Positions 35,484 through 43,784 of a stretch of DNA of 64,000 nt are shown here, in pieces; position 1 is the first letter of the stretch; every line of letters begins with the position of its first letter. The DNA lies in contig NZ_CP120683.1 in NCBI RefSeq assembly GCF_030506325.1, positions 3,299,001 through 3,363,000 of the forward strand, written 5' to 3'. Position numbers and translations under genes: made by a program. The notes under the pieces are model-generated. The model did not search any database and was not told the DNA's origin. It saw nothing but the letters and a program-made list of their open reading frames with translations. The stretch comes from Tunicatimonas pelagia (GTDB taxonomy: Bacteria; Bacteroidota; Bacteroidia; Cytophagales; Cyclobacteriaceae).

Positions 35484-36803
35484 TTATTGGGCATTACTCA
35501 GCAAAATCCAATCCTGCTGATCGGGCGTAGCAATAGTTGGTTTGGCGGGTAAAGAAGAAGTTTCAATAATCGTAGTCTCGCCACTGCGTGGGTTGAACCA
35601 AGAGAGTTCTATCGCTTCACTAGAAAGTATTGATAAATCAACTTGCAGTTCTCGACCGGAGGGAACGTAGGTAATAGCCTGGGAAGAATCAGTTGAAAAG
35701 GCAGTAACGGCATAGTCGTTAGTAGCATAACCGCCGTCTTCCCGTATGATAAATGTTCCTAGCCAATCGGGTTGTAAATGAGGCCAGCCGAATGATTGCA
35801 TGAGTGGTGGTAAATGCTTTAAACTTTCCGCTCCCGGGAATTGCAGCACCTCGCGCCAATCATCCCGAAGGTGCCAGTTGGGTGAACCGTAGGCGTGACC
35901 AGTAGCACCCGAAAGTACGGCCCAATAGGCTTGCTTTCTAGCCTGAAGTGCCGAACCCCAGTTATCGTGTTCTCCTTCGTAGGTGGATTCGCCCAGAAAA
36001 AACGGGAGGGCGGGAGTTTTTTGGTATTCGTCGTAGCATACCTCGTATACATCCGGCTGAATTTTATTCCAGGCCTTGTTAAACCCTCGGAAGTAGGTAT
36101 ATACCATAGATACGTCTAGCCAATCGGCATCAGGAAAGACATCGGTACTACTGTGGGTGGAGGAAGCGTGGTAGGTAAATAGCTGGTTATTAGAAGTTTG
36201 GTGTAAACCCTCGGCCATCGCCTCAATTTCTTCCAGTGCATTGAATGGGTCGTTGTCGCCACCCAGTACCCACATAATATGATCGTAATTGCCGTAGCGG
36301 TTCCCGACCCACTCGCCGTAGGCTCGGGCTTTTTCTACTCCGTTCCGGTTGAGCGGTAACGGATTGCCTTCGCTGTCTTGCCCAGCATAATCTTCGCGAC
36401 AGCAACCCGACCACAGTGGTACTATGGCTAATAACAGGTTTTGCTGTTGAGCTTCTACTACGATACTGTCTACTCGCTGAAAGAATTTTTCGTTAGGCTG
36501 AGCTAAGTCATAATTGTTATCAAAAGGCAGCTCACCGTAGATGTTTTCTAAATCCTTCCCGCCAGTCAGCATGATCTGTAGCGTATTAAAACCCTGCGCT
36601 TTTCGGGCTAGCATGTATTCCTTCACCTCGGGCATAGTAAGTTTAAAAAACAGAAACCAGGGAGTATCGGCCTGATACAGAAACGGGGTTTCTTCGGCAT
36701 TAACCAAATAGCGTTGATTTTCGCTAATAGATAGTGGGAAAACAGTTTGAGCGATGCCTTGCGCTGACAGAAAAAAAGCAAATAGAAAAAATAGAGGTTG
36801 CAT
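35484..36803 (-). CDS. DUF4038 / GH140-like secreted glycoside hydrolase
   Basis: A 439-residue TIM-barrel enzyme with signal peptide (MQPLFFLFAFFLSAQGIAQ). The DUF4038 pattern is clear: FLYQADTPWFLFFKLTMPEV near residue 41, YLARKAQGFNTLQ, HIMWVLGGDNDPF near residue 175, and FFLGESTYEGEHDNW near residue 275. The D and E in the last two are candidate catalytic acids. The PF12904-like collagen-binding-type C-terminal sheet follows. Characterised relatives (GH140) remove apiose from rhamnogalacturonan II; the substrate here is unknown. It lies 99 bp downstream of the dehydrogenase fusion, past that gene's terminator. Confidence 0.82.
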   Translation of the reverse strand: MQPLFFLFAFFLSAQGIAQTVFPLSISENQRYLVNAEETPFLYQADTPWFLFFKLTMPEVKEYMLARKAQGFNTLQIMLTGGKDLENIYGELPFDNNYDLAQPNEKFFQRVDSIVVEAQQQNLLLAIVPLWSGCCREDYAGQDSEGNPLPLNRNGVEKARAYGEWVGNRYGNYDHIMWVLGGDNDPFNALEEIEAMAEGLHQTSNNQLFTYHASSTHSSTDVFPDADWLDVSMVYTYFRGFNKAWNKIQPDVYEVCYDEYQKTPALPFFLGESTYEGEHDNWGSALQARKQAYWAVLSGATGHAYGSPNWHLRDDWREVLQFPGAESLKHLPPLMQSFGWPHLQPDWLGTFIIREDGGYATNDYAVTAFSTDSSQAITYVPSGRELQVDLSILSSEAIELSWFNPRSGETTIIETSSLPAKPTIATPDQQDWILLSNAQ

Positions 36804-36844
36804 GAGATGAAATTAGGCTAAGGAAATTGGTAAATGCAAGTTTA

Positions 36845-36878
36845 GAAAAAAGCCGAGACCAATTTAATGACCTCGGCT
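36845..36878 (-). terminator. Rho-independent terminator of the dehydrogenase fusion gene
   Basis: Read on the minus strand, stem AGCCGAGG.../...CTCGGCT with a central AT loop and a T run (A run at 36845-36850). It is 25 bp past the stop of the 36903 gene. Confidence 0.8.
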
Positions 36879-36902
36879 AAAGATATAAAGATAGTTGCTC
36901 GC

Positions 36903-39900
36903 TTAGCGACTAGCAACCCGCGAGTCGACCTCACTGTTCTGAAAATAAATCCAGTCAACGGAGGCTTTGGCCGAGTTATCATCAGAAGCACGGGTTACGA
37001 AGTAAAGCGTGTGCGTTTCTTTTGGGTTACGCTGAATGGGTAAATCAATTGTTGTCCATTCGGTAGCTCCGCCTGTAGCGGGAATAGCTGTTTCAGCAAC
37101 CACATCGCCATCGACAGCATCTAACCGAACTTCCAACGTGATTCCTGCTTGGTTGGCTGCTACTCTGGTTTGCAGCATATCGATTCCTTGTAGATTAAAG
37201 TTCTCGAAGGTAAAGTAGCTACCATCGCGCATATCAGTCATAAAGGCATAATTAGTCTGGCTGGGCTGCCGAGGGCGACACTGGTACCGTTCATCGTGCA
37301 ATTCTGCTTCTACTTTTGGGTTACGTAACATAATCGTCTTTTCCCGAGTCAGCGAACCCACCGGATCACCACCTTGGTCTTTATACTTCACGGTTAGCTC
37401 GTAGGTACCGCTTCCGGTCACCAAGTGCTGATCGGCTACGAAACTGCCTTGCAACGGTAATAATGAGGCTTCATCAATAGACAAGATATAATCGACGATG
37501 TTTTCGGCTTCTTCGCGAGAAACGGCCTGAGCAGGCATGGCTCGGTCGCCCCAGTTACCCATTCCACCTTGAAGAATTTTGTTAACTAGCATAGTAGTTA
37601 CTTCTTCACTACGTTCGTAGCGTTCGGCTACGGCGTTGTAAGCGGGGCCAACCGATTGCTTTTCAAAACCGTGGCAGGCTTTGCAACCACTATTTTCAAT
37701 CAGCGATAATCCGTCTACTACCATTTTGTGCCCCATATCATCTTCACTACCCGTCGCGGCACCCGGAACAAAGTTGAACGCAAAGTTGACGTTTTGAGGA
37801 TCAATACCACTCTGAAGGCTACCGTCTTCCTGATCTTCTACCACTACTTGATACGCTATGGGAGCGTTATCCCAGTAAAAAGTCTGATTAGAAGCGAGCT
37901 GAATATCAACTGCTGGCGGTTGATTGCCCACCTGTATTTCAATGTCTTTACTGGTTGACTCGCCTTTATCGTCTAGAGTAGTCAGTTTGACCGAATAAAT
38001 ACCTGGCGCATCAAAAGTAAAACTAGGATTTGCCTCTTCGGATTGCACATTATCGGCATCGGTGAAGTGCCATTGATACGATAGTTGATCTTCTTCATCA
38101 TAATCGAAAGAACCCTCACTAGAAAAATTGACAGTGAGCGGAGCAGCACCTACGGTCTCATCGGCGGCGATTTGCACCACCGGGGCCCGGTTTCCCTCGA
38201 AGTAATCTATTTTGGAAAGGGAAGCATCAGGGTTCTTGGCAAACCAGTCGGTACCGTATTCTAGCAGGTAGATGCTACCGTCGGGGCCCATTTCCATATC
38301 AATAATTTTCACGAATTTTGTAGAATCCAAGAAAGGTTCTAAACGTACCAGGTCGCCGTTATTGTCTAGCGTGACTGCAATAATCCAGTTCCGCATCCAG
38401 TCGTAGATAAACAACTTCTCGTCGTAGTACTTAGGAAGCTTAGTGTCGCTGTGGGGGAAATGATCGTAGTGATACACCGGGCCAGCCATAGCATTCCGGC
38501 CACCTTTACCCAAAATAGGAAACTCAGGAGAGTCGTCGTAAGGGTACCAGATTAGTGCCTTCTTGAAAGGTGGTAAAACCTTAGTTCCCGTATTGTTAGG
38601 TGAATTATTGACCGGAGCGTTAAAATCAAAGTACTCGCCAATTTCTCCGGTAGCAAAATCGTAGTCGGGGTAAGCTCGGTTTCCCCGGAAATGAGGCCAG
38701 CCGTGGTTACCGGCTTCTTTGGCCTGATTAATTTCATCGTATCCTTTCGGTCCTCGTTCACTATCAACTCGGGCATCGTTACCTACATCGCCCCAGTAAA
38801 GCCAACCCGTTTTCTGGTCTATACTGATGCGGTAAGAGTTCCGCGTTCCCATCGTATAAATCTCGGGTCGCCCGACCGAACCATCTTTAGGAAATAAATT
38901 ATTGTCAGGAATGGAGTAAGTAGCGTCATCATTCACTCGGATACGAAGTACTTTCCCGCGCAGATCGTTAGAGTTTCCGGATGAACCTTGGGCATCAAAC
39001 GGTGCCCGCCCCGGCCGCTCGTCAATCGGTGCATAACCATCAGACTGGAAGGGGTTGGTATCGTCTCCGGTGGAAAGATACAATAAACCGTTGGGGCCAA
39101 AAGCAATAGAACCACCCGTATGGCAGCATTCATCGCGCTGTACGTCTACTTCCATAATGAGCTTTTCCGATGACATAATCAGACTATCGCCTAGCAATAA
39201 AAATCGGGAAAGATGCTGAACTGGCTTATCTCCTACTGGAGAATAATACAGATAAATCCAGTTGTTATGGTAAAAATCGGGATCTTTGGCGATACCCATC
39301 AGTCCATCTTCAAACTTAGTATGTACATCTAGCTGAGCAATGGTTTTATAGCTCTCTGTTTCGGGGAAATACATTTTAACGGCTCCCTTTCGCTCGGTGA
39401 ATACCACTTTACCATCAGGTAAGATAGTGAGTTCGGTAGGCTCATTCAGTGGGCCGGGAATGAGTACTTTTTTGACGAAACGATTATCTTCCGGCACGGG
39501 TAATGAGCGAGCAACCGCGTAATTCAATTGATTATCGCCAATAGCAAACTCGATACCTTCCAGCACAGTAGCTTGTAATTGATCACTTTCCAATCCGGTA
39601 GAAATATCCTGACCCCCTAAGTAAAAAAACTGACCCCCATCGTAAGGGCGTTTAATTTGCTTTGATGCAGATTGATTTTCAGCTTTATCAGACACTGAGG
39701 TAAGCTCTACCGGAGTCTGTTGATACTCAGGATTCTCGATAACTTCGGGCTGACTTTTAAGTACGCTTTCGTACCAAGGCCAGGTATATTTGGCTTGAAT
39801 AGGCGCATTGATAGCCACTAATCCACCTCCGGCCTGTACTAGTCGTTCAACATTTGTTTGAACTTGTACCGATAGGGTATCGGTAGGAAGACCAAGCAAC

Positions 39901-40136
39901 AAAACCGCACTGTACTGCTGGAGCTGCTCTTCGGATATCTGATTGAATTGACTGGTGGTATCTACCTTAAAGTTTTGATTTTCGCCCAGTTGGCGAAGAA
40001 TACTGATACCCTGAGAAGCTTGGGGATTCGTTTGCTCAAATAGTACTAAAATCTGACGATCGCGGGATTCGCTGCATCCGTTCAGAAAAAAAAGGCCAAA
40101 GACAGAGACACAAAGTAGCTGTAGAAAAACTCGCAT
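36903..40136 (-). CDS. ThuA / PQQ-type sugar dehydrogenase / PKD / cytochrome c / CBM multidomain lipoprotein
   Basis: A 1077-residue lipoprotein (FFLNGC, C21). In order: ThuA-like domain (about 28-195), soluble glucose/sorbosone dehydrogenase beta-propeller (about 205-640; TELTILPDGKVVFTERKGAV, HTGGSIAFGPNGLLYLSTGD), PKD domain (about 655-750; FSSEGSFDYDEEDQLSYQW), monohaem cytochrome c (about 790-875; CKACH at 818-822), and a C-terminal CBM6-like carbohydrate-binding domain (about 945-1068). The arrangement suggests periplasmic oxidation of a bound sugar, with electrons passing from the propeller's cofactor to the attached haem. It is upstream of the DUF4038 gene and downstream of a DUF1080 gene on the same strand. 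Confidence 0.88.
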   Translation of the reverse strand: MRVFLQLLCVSVFGLFFLNGCSESRDRQILVLFEQTNPQASQGISILRQLGENQNFKVDTTSQFNQISEEQLQQYSAVLLLGLPTDTLSVQVQTNVERLVQAGGGLVAINAPIQAKYTWPWYESVLKSQPEVIENPEYQQTPVELTSVSDKAENQSASKQIKRPYDGGQFFYLGGQDISTGLESDQLQATVLEGIEFAIGDNQLNYAVARSLPVPEDNRFVKKVLIPGPLNEPTELTILPDGKVVFTERKGAVKMYFPETESYKTIAQLDVHTKFEDGLMGIAKDPDFYHNNWIYLYYSPVGDKPVQHLSRFLLLGDSLIMSSEKLIMEVDVQRDECCHTGGSIAFGPNGLLYLSTGDDTNPFQSDGYAPIDERPGRAPFDAQGSSGNSNDLRGKVLRIRVNDDATYSIPDNNLFPKDGSVGRPEIYTMGTRNSYRISIDQKTGWLYWGDVGNDARVDSERGPKGYDEINQAKEAGNHGWPHFRGNRAYPDYDFATGEIGEYFDFNAPVNNSPNNTGTKVLPPFKKALIWYPYDDSPEFPILGKGGRNAMAGPVYHYDHFPHSDTKLPKYYDEKLFIYDWMRNWIIAVTLDNNGDLVRLEPFLDSTKFVKIIDMEMGPDGSIYLLEYGTDWFAKNPDASLSKIDYFEGNRAPVVQIAADETVGAAPLTVNFSSEGSFDYDEEDQLSYQWHFTDADNVQSEEANPSFTFDAPGIYSVKLTTLDDKGESTSKDIEIQVGNQPPAVDIQLASNQTFYWDNAPIAYQVVVEDQEDGSLQSGIDPQNVNFAFNFVPGAATGSEDDMGHKMVVDGLSLIENSGCKACHGFEKQSVGPAYNAVAERYERSEEVTTMLVNKILQGGMGNWGDRAMPAQAVSREEAENIVDYILSIDEASLLPLQGSFVADQHLVTGSGTYELTVKYKDQGGDPVGSLTREKTIMLRNPKVEAELHDERYQCRPRQPSQTNYAFMTDMRDGSYFTFENFNLQGIDMLQTRVAANQAGITLEVRLDAVDGDVVAETAIPATGGATEWTTIDLPIQRNPKETHTLYFVTRASDDNSAKASVDWIYFQNSEVDSRVASR

Positions 40137-40275
40137 ATTGATTGATTTGAACCTACCTTATTGCAGGCAGTGTGAAAATTACAAGTGATACGGATAAATA
40201 ACTAGAATCAACTAAGAATAAGTTTCCTGCTGAAGTTCTGCTTACGAAAATAGTAAAATTCCAAGTTGGTCTTCG

Positions 40276-40306
40276 TAAAAAAAGCACCAGCGAACGCCAG
40301 TGCTTT
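40276..40306 (-). terminator. Rho-independent terminator of the second DUF1080 gene
   Basis: On the minus strand, an 11-bp stem AAAGCACTGGC/GCTGGTGCTTT (two G-T pairs), loop GTTC, and a long T run. Confidence 0.85.
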
Positions 40307-40318
40307 AAGATCATAAGA

Positions 40319-40353
40319 GGAGATCCCCCTAACCCCCTTTTTAAAAGGGGGAA
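40319..40353 (-). repeat. Dispersed G/C-run palindromic repeat, copy 2
   Basis: On the minus strand: a C run, TTTTAAAAAGGGGG, TTAGGGGGATCT. It is the same element as 5662-5698. It lies between the DUF1080 stop and its terminator, so it is transcribed. Confidence 0.7.
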
Positions 40354-40366
40354 CAAAAAGAAATGG

Positions 40367-41095
40367 CTATATCTCCCGAATACGAATATTACGGAACCAG
40401 ACCTTGTCGCCGTGGTCTTGCAAAGCAATGTGCCCTTGATCAGCTTTACCGTACATGGGTAGTTCGCCAAATTTACTGGCAGCAACCGAATCTTGCCACG
40501 CAGGAGAACCCAACTCGTATTCAACGACTTTCTCACCGTTCAGATAGTGCTCCACCTGATCGCCGTTAACGACTAAGCGAGTGGTATTCCACTCTCCGGC
40601 GGGCTTTACGGTTTCTACGGTCGACTGTTGAACATCGTAGTTATCACCAGCTCGGTGCTTGCGAATTTGGGCATCCTGATGGCGTTCGTTGTCTAGTAAT
40701 TGATACTCCGGACCTGAGTGCCAGGCTGGGCCAACTTCGTCAGTCTCAATGACATTAAAGAATAAACCGCTGTTGCCACCTTCGGATATTTTCCACTCCA
40801 TTTCCAGTTCAAAGTTGTCGTACTCCTCTTTAGTAACAATGGTTCCGCCACCCTTCTCTACCAGAGTAATGGCTTCGCCCTCCATCTTCCATTTTTCGGA
40901 CAGCGTATCAGCTTTGTAGTTGCGCCAAGCTTCTAGCGATGATAAATCTTGCCATTCATTGGCCATAGTTTCTGTCTCAACCACTTCCGGTTCAGCTTCA
41001 GTGGTGGCTTCTTCTGAAGATGACTCCCCGGAAGAGCAAGCGGTAAATACTGCGAACGCTAATCCGCTAAGAATTAATAAAATACGTTGGTTCAT
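40367..41095 (-). CDS. DUF1080 (3-keto-disaccharide hydrolase-type) lipoprotein
   Basis: A 242-residue lipoprotein (AVFTAC, C20) with an acidic linker (residues 22-46) and one DUF1080 domain. Features are WKMEGEAITLVEKGGGTIVT, FELEMEWKISEGGNSGLFF, the paired GPEYQLLDNERHQDA segment, and the terminal VWFRNIRIREI. The GPEYQ-x(3)-N motif is the usual active-site edge. Only about a third of positions agree by eye with the other DUF1080 protein at 33988, so the two may differ in substrate. It lies 89 bp after the isomerase/epimerase gene on the same strand. Confidence 0.88.
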   Translation of the reverse strand: MNQRILLILSGLAFAVFTACSSGESSSEEATTEAEPEVVETETMANEWQDLSSLEAWRNYKADTLSEKWKMEGEAITLVEKGGGTIVTKEEYDNFELEMEWKISEGGNSGLFFNVIETDEVGPAWHSGPEYQLLDNERHQDAQIRKHRAGDNYDVQQSTVETVKPAGEWNTTRLVVNGDQVEHYLNGEKVVEYELGSPAWQDSVAASKFGELPMYGKADQGHIALQDHGDKVWFRNIRIREI

Positions 41096-41184
41096 AGTTA
41101 AGTGTGTTATAGTGTTCAGGTGATATTGTGTTGAAGTGTTACAGTAGTGTGATGCTTGTTGCTACCAACTACAACGCTGTAATA

Positions 41185-42243
41185 CTAATTCTTTATTCCT
41201 AAAATCTTTTTGTTGGCTTCATCATCGGCACCGCTGTCAGCGAAATCATCAAAGGCTTTTTCGGTTACGCGGATGATGTGGTCACTGACGAAAGGTGCTC
41301 CTTCGGCGGCTCCTTGTTCAGGATGCTTCAGAGCACATTCCCATTCTACGACGGCCCAACCATCGTAATCGTACTGCGCCAGTTTGCTGAACACGGCACT
41401 AAAATCTACCTGACCATCACCTAGCGAACGGAACCGTCCCGGGCGATCAACCCAACCTTGGTAACCACCGTACACGCCCGAACGACCAGTGGGATTAAAC
41501 TCGGCATCCTTCACGTGGAACATATTGATATGCTCGTGATAAATATCAATGTAATCCAGATAATCCAGTTGTTGCAGAACAAAGTGGCTGGGATCGTACA
41601 GAATTTTTACCCGCTTATGATTGCCCGTAGCTTCCAGGAATTTTTCAAACGTAATTCCGTCGTGCAAATCTTCACCGGGATGAATTTCGTAGCAAACGTC
41701 TACGCCTTGCTCATCAAATTCGTTCAGAATGGGTGTCCAACGATCAGCTAGTTCTTTAAAAGCCATTTCTACCAACCCCGCTGGGCGTTGGGGCCAGGGG
41801 TACATAAACGGCCAAGCCAATGCTCCCGAAAAGGTAGCGTGAACATCGATCCCGAAATTACGGCTGGCTTTAGCCGCCAGTTTCATTTGGTTCACCGCCC
41901 ACTCGGTGCGAGCTTTCGGATTACCGTGAACTTCTGCCGGGGCGAAACCATCGAACATGGCATCGTAAGCGGGATGAACCGCTACCAACTGTCCTTGCAA
42001 ATGCGTAGAAAGCTCGGTGACTTCTACTCCAGCTTCCTGGCAGATGCCCTTAATTTCGTCGCAATAATCTTTGCTTTCGGCAGCTTTGGCCAGATCAATG
42101 CAGCGGGGATCAAACGTAGGAATCTGTACGCCTTTGTATCCAACCGAAGCCATCCACTTACAGGCACTTTCTAGGGTATTGAAGGGAGCGTCATCGCTCA
42201 TAAACTGCGCTAAAAATATAGCGGGGCCTTTCATTGTTTTCAT
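41185..42243 (-). CDS. Sugar phosphate isomerase/epimerase-type TIM barrel protein
   Basis: A 352-residue cytosolic AP-endonuclease-2/xylose-isomerase-like barrel. Metal-site segments are visible: VCYEIHPGEDLHDG near residue 200 (E, H), KILYDPSHFVLQQLD near residue 235 (D, H), MFHVKDAEF near residue 263 (H, D) and WAVVEWECALKHPEQGA near residue 297 (E). Relatives encoded with DUF1080 and ThuA genes act on 3-keto sugars or inosose-like compounds rather than phosphorylated sugars. ATG 42243; ATG 42234 is equally possible. It heads the leftward cluster with DUF1080 and the dehydrogenase fusion. Confidence 0.85.
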   Translation of the reverse strand: MKTMKGPAIFLAQFMSDDAPFNTLESACKWMASVGYKGVQIPTFDPRCIDLAKAAESKDYCDEIKGICQEAGVEVTELSTHLQGQLVAVHPAYDAMFDGFAPAEVHGNPKARTEWAVNQMKLAAKASRNFGIDVHATFSGALAWPFMYPWPQRPAGLVEMAFKELADRWTPILNEFDEQGVDVCYEIHPGEDLHDGITFEKFLEATGNHKRVKILYDPSHFVLQQLDYLDYIDIYHEHINMFHVKDAEFNPTGRSGVYGGYQGWVDRPGRFRSLGDGQVDFSAVFSKLAQYDYDGWAVVEWECALKHPEQGAAEGAPFVSDHIIRVTEKAFDDFADSGADDEANKKILGIKN

Positions 42244-42401
42244 AAATTGTCAGGTTGTAAAGTTTGTCAAAAAATTCGATGAGGCACTAAAATAGGGCTT
42301 ATTTCAGCTTTCTCAAAGAAAGTATTGTTGCGGATACCGTTGCCCGCTGCGAACGGTAAGTGAGCGGAATAGTCAGTGAGTGATGATTAGTGTTAAGTGG
42401 A

Positions 42402-42779
42402 TTAAATTTGTTGTTGGATAGCATCCAGAAAATTACGGACTGGTTTAAGGAGAGGTAGTACTTGTTCTTCGGTGAAGTCGAACATATCGCCGTAATCACC
42501 CTTCTGCCGCTAGCCAAAAAGCTGTAAGTAGAGGGCATTATGAGTTTCGTTTATCTTTCCGGTTTTGACAAAGTGCAAACCAAATTGCCGTTTGGCACCT
42601 TCGTGAGTCTTTGGAGTAATATTATGCTTGAGTAGTAGCGCGATGGCAGCATAAAAGCAAGTGTAGTACAGCCGATTAATACAGAAGTTCCAGTACTTAT
42701 TGTCAGCCATTAACTGGGCAGCTTGGTAGCTTTCTTCGGCCCTTTGTAGACGATACTTTATCTGCTCTTCTTTTATCAT
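42402..42779 (-). pseudogene. HEPN-domain toxin gene interrupted by an amber codon
   Basis: Open from ATG 42779 to a TAG at 42510-42512 (89 residues). Beyond the TAG the same frame continues RQKGDYGDMFDFTEEQVLPL and ends at TAA 42402-42404. The whole reads as a standard HEPN protein of about 125 residues, with AEESYQAAQLMADNKYWN and NRLYYTCFYAAIALL. The R-x4-6-H of toxic HEPNs is not clearly placed, but this group pairs with MNT antitoxins. The missing C-terminal helix probably impairs folding, though the truncated form could be made. Its ATG overlaps the MNT stop (ATGA). Confidence 0.8.
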
Positions 42780-43093
42780 AATGTTAGTCCTTCTCGCTCA
42801 ATATCATCGTAGAGTGGTGTGTCTTTTAGAATTTGTTGCCAGTAGTCTTTCTCGTAAATTATTACAGATAATACTTCTTCAGTAGCTAACTCCACTTTAC
42901 CTATCAAACGGTATATTTTCTGCTCACGAGCTAATGTAACCTTCCCATCCAGTAACACCAGCACGTCCCAGTCGGAGTCGGGGCGGGCGTCGCCGCGGGC
43001 GCGGGAGCCAAATAGGATAATCTCGGCGTTGGGTTCGGCCCGGCGCACCGCTTGGCCGATTTGGGTGATGATGGAAGCAGAAATCTTCGTCAT
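42776..43093 (-). CDS. MNT-type minimal nucleotidyltransferase (antitoxin of HEPN/MNT pair)
   Basis: A 105-residue nucleotidyltransferase with the core motif EIILFGSRARGDARPDSDWDVLV (GSxARG at residues 29-34, catalytic D-x-D near 41-43). Such MNT proteins AMPylate or otherwise neutralise the paired HEPN toxin. I take ATG 43093 (MTKISASIITQIG); the open frame further up to 43204 has no family counterpart and overlaps the divergent gene at 43191. It is the first gene of a two-gene operon, with a four-base overlap to the HEPN gene. Confidence 0.87.
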   Translation of the reverse strand: MTKISASIITQIGQAVRRAEPNAEIILFGSRARGDARPDSDWDVLVLLDGKVTLAREQKIYRLIGKVELATEEVLSVIIYEKDYWQQILKDTPLYDDIEREGLTL

Positions 43094-43190
43094 GACCCCC
43101 TCAATATACGATTTTCGTTGATTTGACAAACGTGGCAGGACGTTTTTCGGCTGAGAAAACCTAATACCGGCTTTTGGGTACCTTACCAAC

Positions 43191-43706
43191 ATGAAAGTAA
43201 TCAAACTACTGTTTACCGTATTAGCACTAGGAGTTACTCTTCAAGCATCGGCGCAGTCGGGTGGAGAACAATATACTGCATTGGCACCTGGCGACGTGGA
43301 TAAATTTTTAGAAACATTTAAGCCTATGACTGATGATCTTGAGGCACTGGAAGATAAGCTCAATGAAAATGGTGAGCTGGACGAGATGAAAGCAGCGTAC
43401 AGTGAAACGGGCGATATGAGCGAGTGGCAGGAGTTGTATGATAAACCAGAAGTAAAGGCAATTCTCGATAAATACGGTTGGGACGAGCAGTATTACGAGA
43501 AAATGCGAACGATAATTACGGGCTTCGGGGTAATTCATTTGGAGAAAGAAATGGAGGAGCAGGCAGATGAAATAGAAGCTGAAGAAAAAGCTACAAGGCA
43601 AAGGCTGCTTAACGAGCAAAGGGAAAAAGTAGATGATGCTAGCCTATCTATGATCGAGGCTAGAGCTAATGATCTTTTACTGCTATTTGAAGCAGATCAA
43701 GAGTAG
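43191..43706 (+). CDS. Secreted acidic helical protein, unknown
   Basis: A 171-residue protein with signal peptide (MKVIKLLFTVLALGVTLQASAQ). The mature part is mostly helical and strongly acidic, with a charged coiled coil near residues 118-150 (HLEKEMEEQADEIEAEEKAT). No family is recognised. It starts 97 bp from the MNT start, in divergent orientation, and is followed after 78 bp by the M1-fusion gene on the same strand; no terminator is seen between them. Confidence 0.7.
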   Translation: MKVIKLLFTVLALGVTLQASAQSGGEQYTALAPGDVDKFLETFKPMTDDLEALEDKLNENGELDEMKAAYSETGDMSEWQELYDKPEVKAILDKYGWDEQYYEKMRTIITGFGVIHLEKEMEEQADEIEAEEKATRQRLLNEQREKVDDASLSMIEARANDLLLLFEADQE

Positions 43707-43784
43707 AAGCATAAAATAAATTTCTAGCTCCCGACCCCAGTAATCGCATCAACAATAATTACTTGACTGAAATGTTGATACGGT

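Noticed and set aside
40153-40536. 127-codon minus-strand frame over the 3' end of the DUF1080 gene
   Set aside because: It reads through the dispersed repeat (FPLLKRGLGG signature) and then antisense or out-of-frame DUF1080 sequence.
1363-42512. Stop-codon reassignment as an explanation for the in-frame stops
   Set aside because: The three clean cases use TAA, TGA and TAG respectively, and intact genes end in all three. Ordinary decay or sequence error is simpler.
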